Notes: generated by a model from the sequence alone, not told the origin. A stretch of DNA of 64,000 nucleotides from an uncultured Collinsella sp. (GCA_902470805.1 CABRHX010000010.1:1-64000), one strand, 5' to 3'; numbered from the stretch's first letter, positions 48,283 to 57,215 are shown. A program made the numbers and translations.

Positions 48283-48711
48283 TTAGATGACGTAGTCGTA
48301 GCCATGGTTGGGAGCGACAAGTTGATCGAGCGTCACACCGTCGAGGTAGTCGTTGATGAGCTTGTCCAGGTTCTTCCACACGTCGAGCGTGGGGCACTCA
48401 TCCGAACGCGAGCAGCCCTTGCAGTCGCCATCCAGGCAGGCGACCGGCGCCAGACTGCCCTCGGTCAGGCGCAAGATCTCGCCCACCGTGTATTGCTCGG
48501 GCGGGCGCGTGAGCACATAGCCGCCGCCCTTGCCGCGCATGCCCGAGAGCATGTTGGCGCGCACGAGCGTAGCCAAAATGTTCTCGAGATATTTCTCGGA
48601 AATCCCCTGTCGCGCCGCGATCTCTTTGAGCGGGATGCGACCGGCTGCCTGGTGCTCGGCCAGATCGACCATAACGCGCAGGGCATATCTGCCCTTAGTA
48701 GAAACCAACAT
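48283..48711 (-). CDS. Rrf2-family transcription regulator
   Basis: 142 residues. Winged helix at the N-terminus (STKGRYALRVMVDLA, ISEKYLENILATL, GKGGGYVL) and four Cys in the later part: C92, C97, C100 and C106, suggesting an Fe-S cluster as in IscR-like members. It is divergent from cysK with 250 nt between, so it probably regulates sulfur or Fe-S genes including cysK, as CymR does in Firmicutes. Start at ATG 48711. Confidence 0.92.
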   Translation of the reverse strand: MLVSTKGRYALRVMVDLAEHQAAGRIPLKEIAARQGISEKYLENILATLVRANMLSGMRGKGGGYVLTRPPEQYTVGEILRLTEGSLAPVACLDGDCKGCSRSDECPTLDVWKNLDKLINDYLDGVTLDQLVAPNHGYDYVI

Positions 48712-48828
48712 GTATAGTGCTGCCTTTCGGTCATTTAGTCCGTAGAAATTCTAGCCGAAATATTGGTTTTGAAAATACCCGTTCCGGTCAAGATGGTTAA
48801 TCGACTCGTAATAATCTTCTATTTCCTA

Positions 48829-48857
48829 TTGCGTTACTAGGCTTTACTGTCTACTAT
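48829..48857 (+). promoter_or_regulatory. Promoter of cysK
   Basis: TTGCGT (48829-48834), 17-nt spacer, TACTAT (48852-48857). A short palindrome AACCCA...TGGGTT at about 48880-48901 lies between it and the gene and could be an operator or leader hairpin. Confidence 0.6.
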
Positions 48858-48964
48858 GCTTGCCAACAGCAAAACGAACAACCCATAAGGTTTGTGGGTT
48901 TCGCTGCTACACACACCGTAAAACCACACGGTATCCAGTCATTTGAACACTTTGGAGGTTCACC

Positions 48965-49903
48965 ATGAGCAATGTTTATACGTCCATCGATCAGCTTATC
49001 GGCCACACCCCGCTTCTGGAGCTCACTCACTTTGAGGCCGATGAGGACCTCAAGGCCCGCGTGCTCGTCAAGCTGGAATACTTCAACCCCGCCGGGTCCG
49101 TCAAAGACCGCGTCGCCAAGAACATGATCGACGAGGCCGAGAAGGCCGGCAAGCTCGTGCGCGGCGGCGACTACACCATCATCGAGCCCACGAGCGGCAA
49201 TACCGGCGTCGGCATCGCCTCGGTGGCGGCGGCTCGCGGCTACAAGGTGATCATCACCATGCCCGAGACTATGTCCGTCGAGCGCCGCAAACTTATGCAG
49301 GCATACGGCGCACAGCTCGTGCTCACCGACGGCTCCAAGGGCATGAAGGGCGCCATCGCCAAGGCCGAGGAGCTGCAGAAGGAGACACCCAACAGCATTA
49401 TCGCCGGTCAGTTTGTAAACCCCGCCAACCCTGCCATCCACAAGGCCACGACCGGCCCCGAGATCTGGGATGACACCGACGGCAAGGTCGACATCTTCGT
49501 CGCCGGCGTCGGCACCGGCGGCACCGTGACCGGCGTGGGCGAGTTCCTCAAGGAGCAGAACCCCGAGATTCAGATCGTCGCCGTCGAGCCCGCTACCTCC
49601 CCGGTGCTCTCTAAGGGCCAGGCCGGCCCGCACAAGATCCAGGGTATCGGTGCCGGCTTTGTGCCCGACGTCCTCGACACCCAGGTCTATGACGAGATCA
49701 TCCCCGTCGAGAACGACGACGCCTTTGCGACCGGCCGCGCCGTGGGCCACAAGGAGGGCGTGCTCGTGGGCATTTCGTCCGGCGCCGCCGTGTGGGCCGC
49801 GCTGCAGCTGGCCAAGCGCCCCGAGAACGAGGGCAAGACCATCGTGGCCCTGCTCGCCGATACCGGTGAGCGCTACCTGTCCACGGCACTGTTCCAGGAC
49901 TAG
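48965..49903 (+). CDS. cysK: Cysteine synthase A
   Basis: 312 residues, full length. PLP Lys47 in NPAGSVKDR, the TSGNTG loop, and GTGGTVTG for phosphate binding are all present. It makes cysteine from O-acetylserine and sulfide. TTTGGAGG precedes the ATG. It is divergent from the Rrf2 regulator, which is its likely controller. Confidence 0.96.
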   Translation: MSNVYTSIDQLIGHTPLLELTHFEADEDLKARVLVKLEYFNPAGSVKDRVAKNMIDEAEKAGKLVRGGDYTIIEPTSGNTGVGIASVAAARGYKVIITMPETMSVERRKLMQAYGAQLVLTDGSKGMKGAIAKAEELQKETPNSIIAGQFVNPANPAIHKATTGPEIWDDTDGKVDIFVAGVGTGGTVTGVGEFLKEQNPEIQIVAVEPATSPVLSKGQAGPHKIQGIGAGFVPDVLDTQVYDEIIPVENDDAFATGRAVGHKEGVLVGISSGAAVWAALQLAKRPENEGKTIVALLADTGERYLSTALFQD

Positions 49904-50017
49904 AGCCTGTCGCCCATAGGTTGAGCCCACGGACGAGCCGGTCTCCTCTCTCTCCCGGCAGTCTGAGCCCATCTCATTAGGGCGTCCCACAGGACGCCCG
50001 AACTTGCTACAATGTCT

Positions 50018-50057
50018 GCGGCGCGGAACCAGCCTCCCGCGCCGCTTTTCTTTTTTG
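50018..50057 (+). terminator. Hairpin with T-run between cysK and mnmA
   Basis: GCGGCGCGG/CCGCGCCGC 9-bp stem, 10-nt loop, then TTTTCTTTTTT, ending 29 nt before mnmA. A second hairpin GGGCGTCC/GGACGCCC lies near 49980-49999, and a TACAAT box at 50008-50013 lies between. It may end cysK transcription or act as a leader terminator of mnmA. Confidence 0.65.
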
Positions 50058-50085
50058 GCCACATGCCACCAAGGAGAACCTCCCC

Positions 50086-51186
50086 ATGCACAACAAGCGC
50101 GTGCTCGTCGCCATGAGCGGCGGCGTCGATTCCAGCGTGACCGCGTACCTGCTCAAAAGCCAGGGCTACGAATGCGTCGGCGCCACCATGCGCCTCACCT
50201 GCCCCGCGCCCGATCCTGCAACGGGTATGAGCAAAGTCGACCGCGACATCGCCGATGCAAAGGCCGTCGCCGAGCGTCTGGGGATACCCCACCATGTGCT
50301 CGACTTGCAGCAGACCTTCGACCACAGCGTTATCGAGCGCTTTGTGAACGCCTACCAGGAGGGGCTGACGCCCAACCCGTGCATCATCTGCAACCGCCAC
50401 ATAAAGTTTGGCGCGTTGCTCGGTGCGGCGCTGGACATGGGCTGCGACTACATCGCAACGGGTCATTACGCCAAAACAAGCCAGACAGTAGACGGCACCT
50501 GGCAGCTGCATCGCGGCGAAGATCCCAAAAAGGACCAGAGCTACTTTTTATATTCGCTTACGCAGGAGCGCCTGGCGCACACGATCTTTCCGCTGGCAGG
50601 CCTAGACAAAGAGCGCGACGTGCGCCGCATAGCCGCCGAGCAAGGCTTTACCAACGCCCAGAAGGCCGAAAGCGAGGACATCTGCTTTATTCCAGACGGT
50701 GACTACGCGGGCTATATCGAGCGCCGCTGCGGACATCCCGCTGCACCGGGCGACATTGTGTGGCGCGACGGCAGCGTGGTCGGACGCCATAACGGCGCGT
50801 TGCGCTATACCATCGGCCAGCGCAAGGGCTTGGGCGTCGCGATGGCGCATCCCGTGTATGTGACGGGCGTCGATGCCGCCAACAACACCGTGCATCTGGG
50901 CGAGGCCGAGGACCTAACGGCCACAGCACTCACGGCCGACGACTGGATCTGGAGCGCCCCTGCCGACCGCATGGAGGCAGAACTCGATGCCGGCGGCATT
51001 CGCGTGGGCGCCAAGTACCGTTACCGTCAGAAAGACCAAGCAGCGACCCTTACGCGCGGCGAAGACGGGCAAATGCTGCTGACTTTTGACGAGCCGCAGC
51101 GAGCCATCGCCCCCGGCCAGGCCGTTGTAGTCTACCACGGCGACATCGTCCTCGGCGGCGGCACGGTGACCGGCGCACTTAAGTAG
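50086..51186 (+). CDS. mnmA: tRNA-specific 2-thiouridylase MnmA
   Basis: 366 residues. PP-loop SGGVDSS (11-17), catalytic Cys99 in NPCIIC and Cys200 in EDICFIP, followed by the central and beta-barrel domains. It adds sulfur to U34 of tRNA Lys, Glu and Gln. AAGGAG lies upstream of the ATG. Its place after cysK matches a shared need for cysteine sulfur. Confidence 0.96.
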   Translation: MHNKRVLVAMSGGVDSSVTAYLLKSQGYECVGATMRLTCPAPDPATGMSKVDRDIADAKAVAERLGIPHHVLDLQQTFDHSVIERFVNAYQEGLTPNPCIICNRHIKFGALLGAALDMGCDYIATGHYAKTSQTVDGTWQLHRGEDPKKDQSYFLYSLTQERLAHTIFPLAGLDKERDVRRIAAEQGFTNAQKAESEDICFIPDGDYAGYIERRCGHPAAPGDIVWRDGSVVGRHNGALRYTIGQRKGLGVAMAHPVYVTGVDAANNTVHLGEAEDLTATALTADDWIWSAPADRMEAELDAGGIRVGAKYRYRQKDQAATLTRGEDGQMLLTFDEPQRAIAPGQAVVVYHGDIVLGGGTVTGALK

Positions 51187-51204
51187 CCCCATCCCCTTCA
51201 TAAA

Positions 51205-51267
51205 TTGCGGTGAAATAGGGACTGTTTAAGCGTTTAAAACCGCCAAACAGTCCCTATTTCACCGCAA
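51205..51267. repeat. 23-bp perfect inverted repeat between mnmA and the M42 peptidase gene
   Basis: TTGCGGTGAAATAGGGACTG and three more bases (51205-51227) pair exactly with 51245-51267 around a 17-nt loop. The two flanking genes converge on it, so it may end both transcripts, though there is no T-run. Confidence 0.85.
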
Positions 51268-51322
51268 CTTAGAGAGGACGGCCTCGGTCGGTACTGCCGT
51301 ATCAGCCGAGGCCGCTGCATCG

Positions 51323-52366
51323 CTAGCGCTGTACGTAGGCGCGGACGAGCTCGAAGGTGTTGCGCACGCCGTCCATGTGGCTACGCTCGTAGTTGTGGCT
51401 CGCATACACGCCGGGGCCGATCAGACCATGGCGAATGTCGTAGCCGGCAGAGAGCGTGGCTTCGACGTCCGAACCGTAATGCGGATACACGTCGATAGCG
51501 TAATCGAGCTCAAGCTCGCGCGCGATATTGGACAGCGCCGTCACCAGGTCGTAGTTGTACGGACCGCCCGAATCCTTGGCGCAGATCGACACCATGTGCT
51601 CGGTGCAGCCTAGGTCGTCGCCCACGCAGCCCATGTCAACGCTGATCATCTCGCGCGTGTCGGCCGGCACGAAGGCGCCGCCGTGGCCCACCTCCTCGTA
51701 CACGGTAAAGAGCAGCGAAACCTTACGCGAAAGCGTCACCTCGCCAGCGGCGACGGCACGCGCCAAGCCCAACAAAATGGCGGCCGATAGCTTGTCATCC
51801 AGGAAGCGGCTCTTAATGTAGCCGCTCTCCGTCACCGTCGTGCGAGGATCCATAGCGATGATGTCGCCGGTCTGAATACCCAGCTCGAGCACATCGTCCT
51901 TGCTGTCGACGTTCTCGTCGAGCAAGATCTCCATGTTCTTCTCGATGGTCTTGACCGGCTCGTCGGCCACGTGCGCCGAAGGCTCGGTGTTAAGAACCAC
52001 GCCCGTGTAGACATTGCCGTCGCGCGTGTAGACGGTGCAGTTCTCGCCATCGGCCGTAGACCACTGATGCCCACCGAGCGTCGTGGGGCGCAGGCGGCCA
52101 TTGTCCTTAATGGAACGCACCATGGCGCCTAGGGTATCGACATGGCTCGCCAGTACGAGCGGCTCGCCCTCGCCGCCAAGCTCAACGAGCACGTTACCCT
52201 TATTAGAACGCTCAGGCCCAAACCCCATATCGCGCAGGGTCTCCATCAGATAATCAGTCGCCGCACGGGTATAGCCGGTAGGGGAGGCAATAGAAGTCAG
52301 CGTCTTAAGCTGTCCTGCGATATAGGAGAGCGTCTCCTCTAGAGAAGCATCAATATTAGAAGTCAT
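51323..52366 (-). CDS. M42-family metallopeptidase
   Basis: 347 residues. Metal-binding positions of M42/M18/M20-type aminopeptidases are visible: His in ASHVDTLG, Asp in FLDDKLSAA, Glu pair in VYEEVGHGG, Asp in SVDMGCVGD and His in YASHNYERSH. Such enzymes form dodecamers that trim peptides in the cytoplasm. The ATG at 52366 has AAGGATGCAT before it; an ATG two codons upstream would abut the ribosome site. Confidence 0.93.
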   Translation of the reverse strand: MTSNIDASLEETLSYIAGQLKTLTSIASPTGYTRAATDYLMETLRDMGFGPERSNKGNVLVELGGEGEPLVLASHVDTLGAMVRSIKDNGRLRPTTLGGHQWSTADGENCTVYTRDGNVYTGVVLNTEPSAHVADEPVKTIEKNMEILLDENVDSKDDVLELGIQTGDIIAMDPRTTVTESGYIKSRFLDDKLSAAILLGLARAVAAGEVTLSRKVSLLFTVYEEVGHGGAFVPADTREMISVDMGCVGDDLGCTEHMVSICAKDSGGPYNYDLVTALSNIARELELDYAIDVYPHYGSDVEATLSAGYDIRHGLIGPGVYASHNYERSHMDGVRNTFELVRAYVQR

Positions 52367-52970
52367 ATGCATCCTTCCAAGTAAAACTAAGACCGAGTCC
52401 CGATTTTAACCGTTCTGCACGTGCAATGCCCCAGGAGCCGAGCCGCCTCCAGACGTCCCCGCACCGGTTTTGTGCACGTGCACGGTTTACAATCTCAATC
52501 TTGCATAAATCCTATTGGTATTTGCATAGAAATGAGGCATCTTTTTGCTTCGTCTCAGGGTGCCCCACCTTGGACCGTGCAAAAAACGGAGTATTCAGCA
52601 CCGTGGGCCCCAACGGCCCCATCACGAACGACAAAACGACGCGGTTACAGCAGTGTTGCAGGTCGTCGCAAAGCAGAAACTCAGTAACAACCCCCTCCAC
52701 TCATCGATAGCCCGCCCACAATGGCTGTCGATGGGCGCCTGCGGATCACTACCGCCCATTCACAACGTTATGCATTTTTAAGAGCTTGTTGAATACTCCC
52801 AAAAATGCACGCAGGGAAGTGCACCACCTATCCGCAGCGGGCAGTACGCCTTGGTTTTGTCCGTCTCAGGGCATCGACGCAGCACAAAAAGCCCCGCCGT
52901 GCGTAGCACGGCGGGGCCAGCGGCACGTCAAAAGACCATACACCTACGGGCGAAGGACCACCAAACTGGG
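52367..52970. other. Intergenic region of 600 nt, AT-richer, with palindromes
   Basis: No gene supported; frames of 62-94 codons on both strands lack ribosome sites. Visible structure: GTGCACGTGCAC near 52474 and a related CTGCACGTGCA near 52415, and TGCATTTTT (52771-52779) with AAAAATGCA (52801-52809). The fucO terminator is at the right edge. Confidence 0.45.
52886..52917 (-). terminator. Terminator of fucO
   Basis: 12-bp perfect stem GCCCCGCCGTGC/GCACGGCGGGGC, 3-nt loop, TTTTT tract on the minus strand. Confidence 0.9.
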
Positions 52971-54137
52971 CTAGGCAGCCGGGCAGATCTTCTTGAAGAG
53001 CTCGATGACGTCGTCGAGCGTTGCCTCGCGCGGGTTACCCGGGAAACAAGCGTCGGCCATGGCGTCCTTGGCCAGGACCTCGATCTCGTCAGCCTTCATG
53101 GCCTCGCAGACGTGCGGGATATTCACGTCGGCGGAAAGCTGCTTGACGGCGGCGATAGCGGCGTCGGCAGCCTCGTCGGTGCTCATGCCCGTGGTGTCAA
53201 CGCCCATGGCGGCGGCAACCTTGGCCAGACGCTCGGCGCAAACCGGCTTGTTGAACTCCATGGCGATCGGCAGCAGCATGGCGCAAGCGACGCCGTGCGG
53301 GGTGTCGTAGTGAGCGGACAGGGTGTGAGCCATGGCGTGGTCGATGCCCAGGCCAACATTGGAGAAGCCCATGCCGGCGACATACTGGCCAAGGGCCATG
53401 CCCTCGCGGCCGGAGCCGGGCTGGCCGGACTTGGCCTCGGCAACGGAGTCGCGTAGGTTCTCGCTGATCAGCTTGATGGCCTCAAAGTGGAACATGTCGG
53501 AGAGCTCCCAAGCGCCCTTGGTGGTATAGCCCTCGATGGCATGGGTCAGAGCGTCCATACCAGTGGAAGCGGTCAGGCCGGCGGGCATGGAAGCCATCAT
53601 GTCAGGATCGACGACGGCGACCTCGGGGGCGTCGTTGGTGTCGACGCACACGAACTTGCGGACCTTCTCGGGGTCGGTGATGACGTAGTTGATGGTCACC
53701 TCGGCGGCGGTACCGGCGGTCGTCGGCACGGCGATGGTGAACACGGCGTGGTTCTTAGTGGGAGCAACGCCCTCGAGGCTGCGGACATCGGCGAACTCGG
53801 GGTTGTTGATGATGATGCCGATAGCCTTGGCGGTGTCCATGGAGGAGCCGCCACCGATGGTCACGATAGCGTCAGCCTCGGCGGCCTTGAAGGCCTCGAC
53901 GCCGTCCTTGACGTTCTGGATAGTGGGGTTGGGCTTGATCTCGGAGTAGAGGCTCCAAGCGATGCCGGCAGCATCGAGCTCGTCGGTCACCTTGGCGGTA
54001 ACGCCAAACTTGACCAGATCGGGGTCGGAGCAGACGAAGATCTTCTTGTAGCCGCGACGCTGGAGCTCGCCGGGGATCTCCTTGATGGCGCCGGAACCAT
54101 GGTAAGAAATGGTGTTGAGAACGAAACGATTAGCCAT
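52971..54137 (-). CDS. fucO: Lactaldehyde reductase (iron-dependent alcohol dehydrogenase)
   Basis: 388 residues, nearly collinear with E. coli FucO: IGGGSSMDTAKAIG for NAD, PTTAGTAAEVTINYVITD, and Fe ligands in GMDALTHAIEGY, DHAMAH and TPHG. It reduces L-lactaldehyde to 1,2-propanediol, or the reverse. This would dispose of reducing power from fucose or rhamnose breakdown, although no sugar genes are adjacent. AGGAGG precedes the ATG. A LacI-type palindrome lies upstream. Confidence 0.93.
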   Translation of the reverse strand: MANRFVLNTISYHGSGAIKEIPGELQRRGYKKIFVCSDPDLVKFGVTAKVTDELDAAGIAWSLYSEIKPNPTIQNVKDGVEAFKAAEADAIVTIGGGSSMDTAKAIGIIINNPEFADVRSLEGVAPTKNHAVFTIAVPTTAGTAAEVTINYVITDPEKVRKFVCVDTNDAPEVAVVDPDMMASMPAGLTASTGMDALTHAIEGYTTKGAWELSDMFHFEAIKLISENLRDSVAEAKSGQPGSGREGMALGQYVAGMGFSNVGLGIDHAMAHTLSAHYDTPHGVACAMLLPIAMEFNKPVCAERLAKVAAAMGVDTTGMSTDEAADAAIAAVKQLSADVNIPHVCEAMKADEIEVLAKDAMADACFPGNPREATLDDVIELFKKICPAA

Positions 54138-54235
54138 TGATAGCCTCCTATCGTGCGCGGGGCACCCATTACGCCCCGCACTATAAGTCCCATCCTAACG
54201 CTTTTGAAATAAAAAACACGTGAGAACGTCAAAGG

Positions 54236-54253
54236 TGTTAAAGCGTTTCAACA
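54236..54253. promoter_or_regulatory. LacI-type operator-like palindrome upstream of fucO
   Basis: TGTTAAAGCGTTTCAACA is an 18-bp near-perfect palindrome about 100 nt before fucO, and a half-like copy TAACGCTTTTGAAA lies near 54196. CG at the centre of A/T arms is typical of LacI/CcpA-family sites. Confidence 0.45.
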
Positions 54254-54371
54254 TAATAACGGAGTCCTAGACCTTCCCTCCCGACAACAGCGAAGGCTAG
54301 ATTATAGGAGCAATCGCCCAAAGAACACGACCACTCAGTCTATAAATTGTTTCTGTTTTAGCAATATATGT

Positions 54372-54400
54372 TTGACAATACGTTTATAAATGGATACCTT
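54372..54400 (+). promoter_or_regulatory. Promoter of the peptide-maturation operon
   Basis: TTGACA (54372-54377), 17-nt spacer, TACCTT (54395-54400); an alternative TATAGT overlaps at about 54399. The region 54254-54457 is AT-rich and holds nothing else recognised. Confidence 0.6.
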
Positions 54401-54457
54401 ATAGTAAACATCTTAGTTCACTAAAATAACATTAGTGAAATGAAAGAGGCGGTAGAG

Positions 54458-55885
54458 ATGTTAGTTCTACCAATAAAGACCCTCTTGGGCCACTATATTT
54501 ATGATGCCAACCGAAACGAGATACTTGCAGTAAGCAAAGATCTCTTCAATTACATCTCAGAAGTCCAAGCAGGCGAAGTTTGCCCCGACTCCTATAAATC
54601 AGACCAAGAATTCCAGTTACTACAATCATGTGGCTACTGCTGCGATTCGCCATTGCAGGATGTCGCTTATCCATCAATTGACCTTTTGAAAGTTAAGCTG
54701 GAAAGAAATTTACGGATGATAACCCTTCAGCTGACTCAATCTTGCAACTTCCGATGTGATTACTGTATCTATTCCGAAAACTCCTTATACAACAGAACCC
54801 ACAGTCATAACTCTATGTCTGTTTCGACGGCCAAACATGCAATCGAATTCTTTAAGATGCACTCGATTGACAACCCAAACCCGGTCGTAGCATTTTATGG
54901 AGGAGAACCTCTCCTTCGATTTAGTGAAATTAAGCTAATTACTCAATATGCAGAACAGGTATTTGAAGGAAAACACATCTCATTTCGAATTACAACCAAT
55001 TGCTCTCTTTTATCTGAAGATATGGTTAAATTCTTCTTCGATTCTGGACATGAATTCTATTTGCTAATCAGTCTTGACGGGCCGCAGCAAATCCATGATA
55101 AGTCTAGGCATTACGCTAATGGTAAGTCCTCATACCAAGCAGTTATAGACAATGTTCATATGATTTTAGACAACCATCCTGAACGCAACAAATATATTCA
55201 TTTTAATGCCGTAGTCGACACGAACAACATCTATAAAACAGTCTCTTCCTTTATAAATGATAAGGATATCGAGGCTTGCGATGTTCAATTCAACTACTTG
55301 GAACGCAACGGACGTATCGCCCCCTACAATGACAAGTTCTCAAGTCAACTGAATTACGCCTTATTTAAAGCAAGAATTATGGACGAGCGCAAGATCGAAA
55401 AAGGAAACCGCAGCGATAGGCTCGCTTCATATACGCTTGCAAGCATCAACCAAAACATTAAGCGATTTGCACCTTCGAACATCCCAACAAAAGCTATACC
55501 CGGTGGTCCATGCGAGCCAGGAGTTACGCGTCTATTTGTGACAACAGCAGGAGCGCTTCTTCCTTGCGAAAGGGTCAGCGAAACAACCAAGGACATGTAT
55601 ATCGGTACATTGGATTCAGGATTTGATTTAGGTCAAATTGAAAAGATGATCAATGTTTCAAAGCTGACCAGCGATTCATGTAAAAAATGTTGGGCATTTC
55701 AGCTGTGCACTCAATGCATTAAAAGCGCAGATTGCAAAGGAGTAATTAGCCCTGATTACAAGCGAACAGCATGCGACAACTCAAAACGAATTGCCTTTGA
55801 TCGACTTAATCAGAAAATACTTCGCTTTGAGCTTCATAGACACGAAGTGTCCATTACAACGGCTCTTAAAAGGAACAAGCGATAA
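54458..55885 (+). CDS. Radical SAM/SPASM Cys-rich peptide maturase (TIGR04068-like)
   Basis: 475 residues from the ATG at 54458, preceded by AGAGGCGG; an ATG six codons earlier lacks a site. The radical SAM motif is C96-x3-C100-x2-C103 (SCNFRCDYC). The N-terminal 80 residues look like a peptide-recognition region. The last 130 residues carry the auxiliary-cluster SPASM Cys set (C352, C370, C408-x2-C411 and more). It should install a crosslink or epimerise residues in the precursor peptide encoded at 57193. First gene of a five-gene unit in an AT-rich island. The TIGR04068 assignment is from memory of the family set, not from a search. Confidence 0.85.
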   Translation: MLVLPIKTLLGHYIYDANRNEILAVSKDLFNYISEVQAGEVCPDSYKSDQEFQLLQSCGYCCDSPLQDVAYPSIDLLKVKLERNLRMITLQLTQSCNFRCDYCIYSENSLYNRTHSHNSMSVSTAKHAIEFFKMHSIDNPNPVVAFYGGEPLLRFSEIKLITQYAEQVFEGKHISFRITTNCSLLSEDMVKFFFDSGHEFYLLISLDGPQQIHDKSRHYANGKSSYQAVIDNVHMILDNHPERNKYIHFNAVVDTNNIYKTVSSFINDKDIEACDVQFNYLERNGRIAPYNDKFSSQLNYALFKARIMDERKIEKGNRSDRLASYTLASINQNIKRFAPSNIPTKAIPGGPCEPGVTRLFVTTAGALLPCERVSETTKDMYIGTLDSGFDLGQIEKMINVSKLTSDSCKKCWAFQLCTQCIKSADCKGVISPDYKRTACDNSKRIAFDRLNQKILRFELHRHEVSITTALKRNKR

Positions 55886-55890
55886 AAATC

Positions 55891-56373
55891 ATGAAGACAA
55901 TTGGACTTATATCTTTCACGAGAGCTGACTATCCTCTTCTAATTGGATTGCTAGGAATTGGCTACAATATTCGGGTATCAACACCATGCGGCATTCTACC
56001 GGACGGCGTAGATGTTGCCAACCTTGTTAATTGCAAAGAAATTGGCATAAGAAATCGAATTAACTATGTAACGACAATCGATGAATCAGACCTGGTTGTC
56101 GTTTTATCGACGAAAGAAAGCGCCGCAGGACTCATAGAATTTAGTAAACACGCTGAAACCTATGCACATTCTGTAAATAAGAAGGTTGTCAGCCAACTCG
56201 CCACTGAACAAATTGAGTCTAGCAAAAGCGACATGCAGGAATTAGCCCTGATACCAAAAATTGTTGTCGGGAATCTATATACATCCGCCGATTCAACAAT
56301 TACGTTTAGTAGCATCGTTAGCGAGATGAGAAAGCACCATCCCAATCTATGCGCTTTGAGCTTCAATCCTTAA
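55891..56373 (+). CDS. TIGR04066-like peptide-maturation protein, N-terminal part (cut by in-frame stop)
   Basis: 160 residues, opening MKTIGLISFTRADYPLLIGLL, Rossmann-like with an early Gly-rich turn. It stops at TAA 56371-56373, but the same frame stays open to 56904, and the second part reads as its natural continuation (see next entry). Together they give about 337 residues, which is the size expected of the maturation proteins that accompany CCPM-type radical SAM enzymes. It begins 5 nt after the maturase gene. It is either a nonsense mutant or a readthrough gene. Its biochemical role is unknown in any system. Confidence 0.65.
   Translation: MKTIGLISFTRADYPLLIGLLGIGYNIRVSTPCGILPDGVDVANLVNCKEIGIRNRINYVTTIDESDLVVVLSTKESAAGLIEFSKHAETYAHSVNKKVVSQLATEQIESSKSDMQELALIPKIVVGNLYTSADSTITFSSIVSEMRKHHPNLCALSFNP
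56371..56373 (+). other. In-frame TAA interrupting the TIGR04066-like gene
   Basis: The frame 55891-56904 is open on both sides of this single TAA. There is no frameshift, and the 20 codons between the stop and the next ATG (NEIWGCNTLSFDGG...) look protein-like. Confidence 0.75.
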
Positions 56374-56904
56374 AATGAAATCTGGGGCTGCAACACCCTT
56401 AGTTTTGATGGTGGCCAATCCGCCGTCATCAAAATGAATGAGCAGATCAACCTCATCATTGAGAATGATAAATCCGACCTAGCTCTATTAGAAACGCCCA
56501 ATGTGCTTATGAAATACGACGACCACATTTTCGGAGATTACGGATTAGGATCGATTGCTGCATGTCGAGCTTTCTGCCCTGACTTGGCCATTATCAATAT
56601 CCCATACACGATAGCCGACTACGACATAATGCTTGGGCTCATGCCCATAATTGAAACGCTTACGCAAGCAGAGAAAGTTCAATTTGAAATTACAAACGAA
56701 GTACTTGACGACACTGAAGGGTTGGAGACGCATAGATTTCAAATAAGCTATTCATCTAGCGATAAAGCAATTCAAGCAGCAAGAGAACTTCGACTAAGAG
56801 GAATGCCCTGTTTCTCAGCCAGCTTAGATCCAGAAGAATCATTACTATGCTGCAAAACAATCGAGAACGAGTTGTTTGATTTCGATATTGGGGTGCTGAA
56901 ATGA
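56374..56904 (+). CDS. TIGR04066-like peptide-maturation protein, C-terminal part
   Basis: In frame with the preceding part. If translated independently it would start at the ATG at 56434 (156 residues), but no ribosome site precedes it. The sequence (QINLIIENDKSDLALLETPN, DHIFGDYGLGSIAACRA, LCCKTIENELFDFDIGVLK) has alternating alpha/beta character. Its stop overlaps the start of the acyl-carrier-related gene by 4 nt (ATGA), so coupling through this part is needed for the downstream genes. That favours residual translation across the stop or internal initiation. Confidence 0.6.
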   Translation, partial: NEIWGCNTLSFDGGQSAVIKMNEQINLIIENDKSDLALLETPNVLMKYDDHIFGDYGLGSIAACRAFCPDLAIINIPYTIADYDIMLGLMPIIETLTQAEKVQFEITNEVLDDTEGLETHRFQISYSSSDKAIQAARELRLRGMPCFSASLDPEESLLCCKTIENELFDFDIGVLK

Positions 56905-57215
56905 CAGCATATCGTAAAGATGAAACCATCTACGCAGAAATCGAAAAAGCGATAAGCAATATTAGAGATTTGGATTTGACTCAATTTGACCAAAATCTAA
57001 GAAATCAGCAATTGACCGACCCGCCATTCAACTTGTCCTCATCAGATTTAGTTCGACTGCTTATTTATCTTGAAAGCAGGTTTTCTGTTTACGTTGAGTA
57101 CTCGTCGATTGAAAACCTAGGGTTCAACAGTGTTGAGGAGGTGAAGAAGGTAATAGAACAGTCAGAAACAATCGAACAATGGGAGGCAGATCATGAGAAG
57201 TATTCGTCCATTTAA
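56901..57215 (+). CDS. Acyl-carrier-related peptide maturation protein (TIGR04069-like)
   Basis: 104 residues, helical, with the shape of an acyl or peptidyl carrier (LSSSDLVRLLIYLESRFSVYVEYSSIENLGFNSVEEVKKVIE). The region where a carrier has its DSL serine reads NLSSSDLVRL, so a Ser is available for a phosphopantetheine arm. Maturation clusters of the CCPM type carry such a protein, and its role is undefined. It overlaps the gene before by 4 nt and the precursor gene after by 23 nt. Confidence 0.72.
   Translation: MTAYRKDETIYAEIEKAISNIRDLDLTQFDQNLRNQQLTDPPFNLSSSDLVRLLIYLESRFSVYVEYSSIENLGFNSVEEVKKVIEQSETIEQWEADHEKYSSI

Noticed and set aside
52512..52700. 62-codon minus-strand frame in the region before fucO
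   Set aside because: No start signal; sequence not protein-like by eye, although it could be part of a repeated element.
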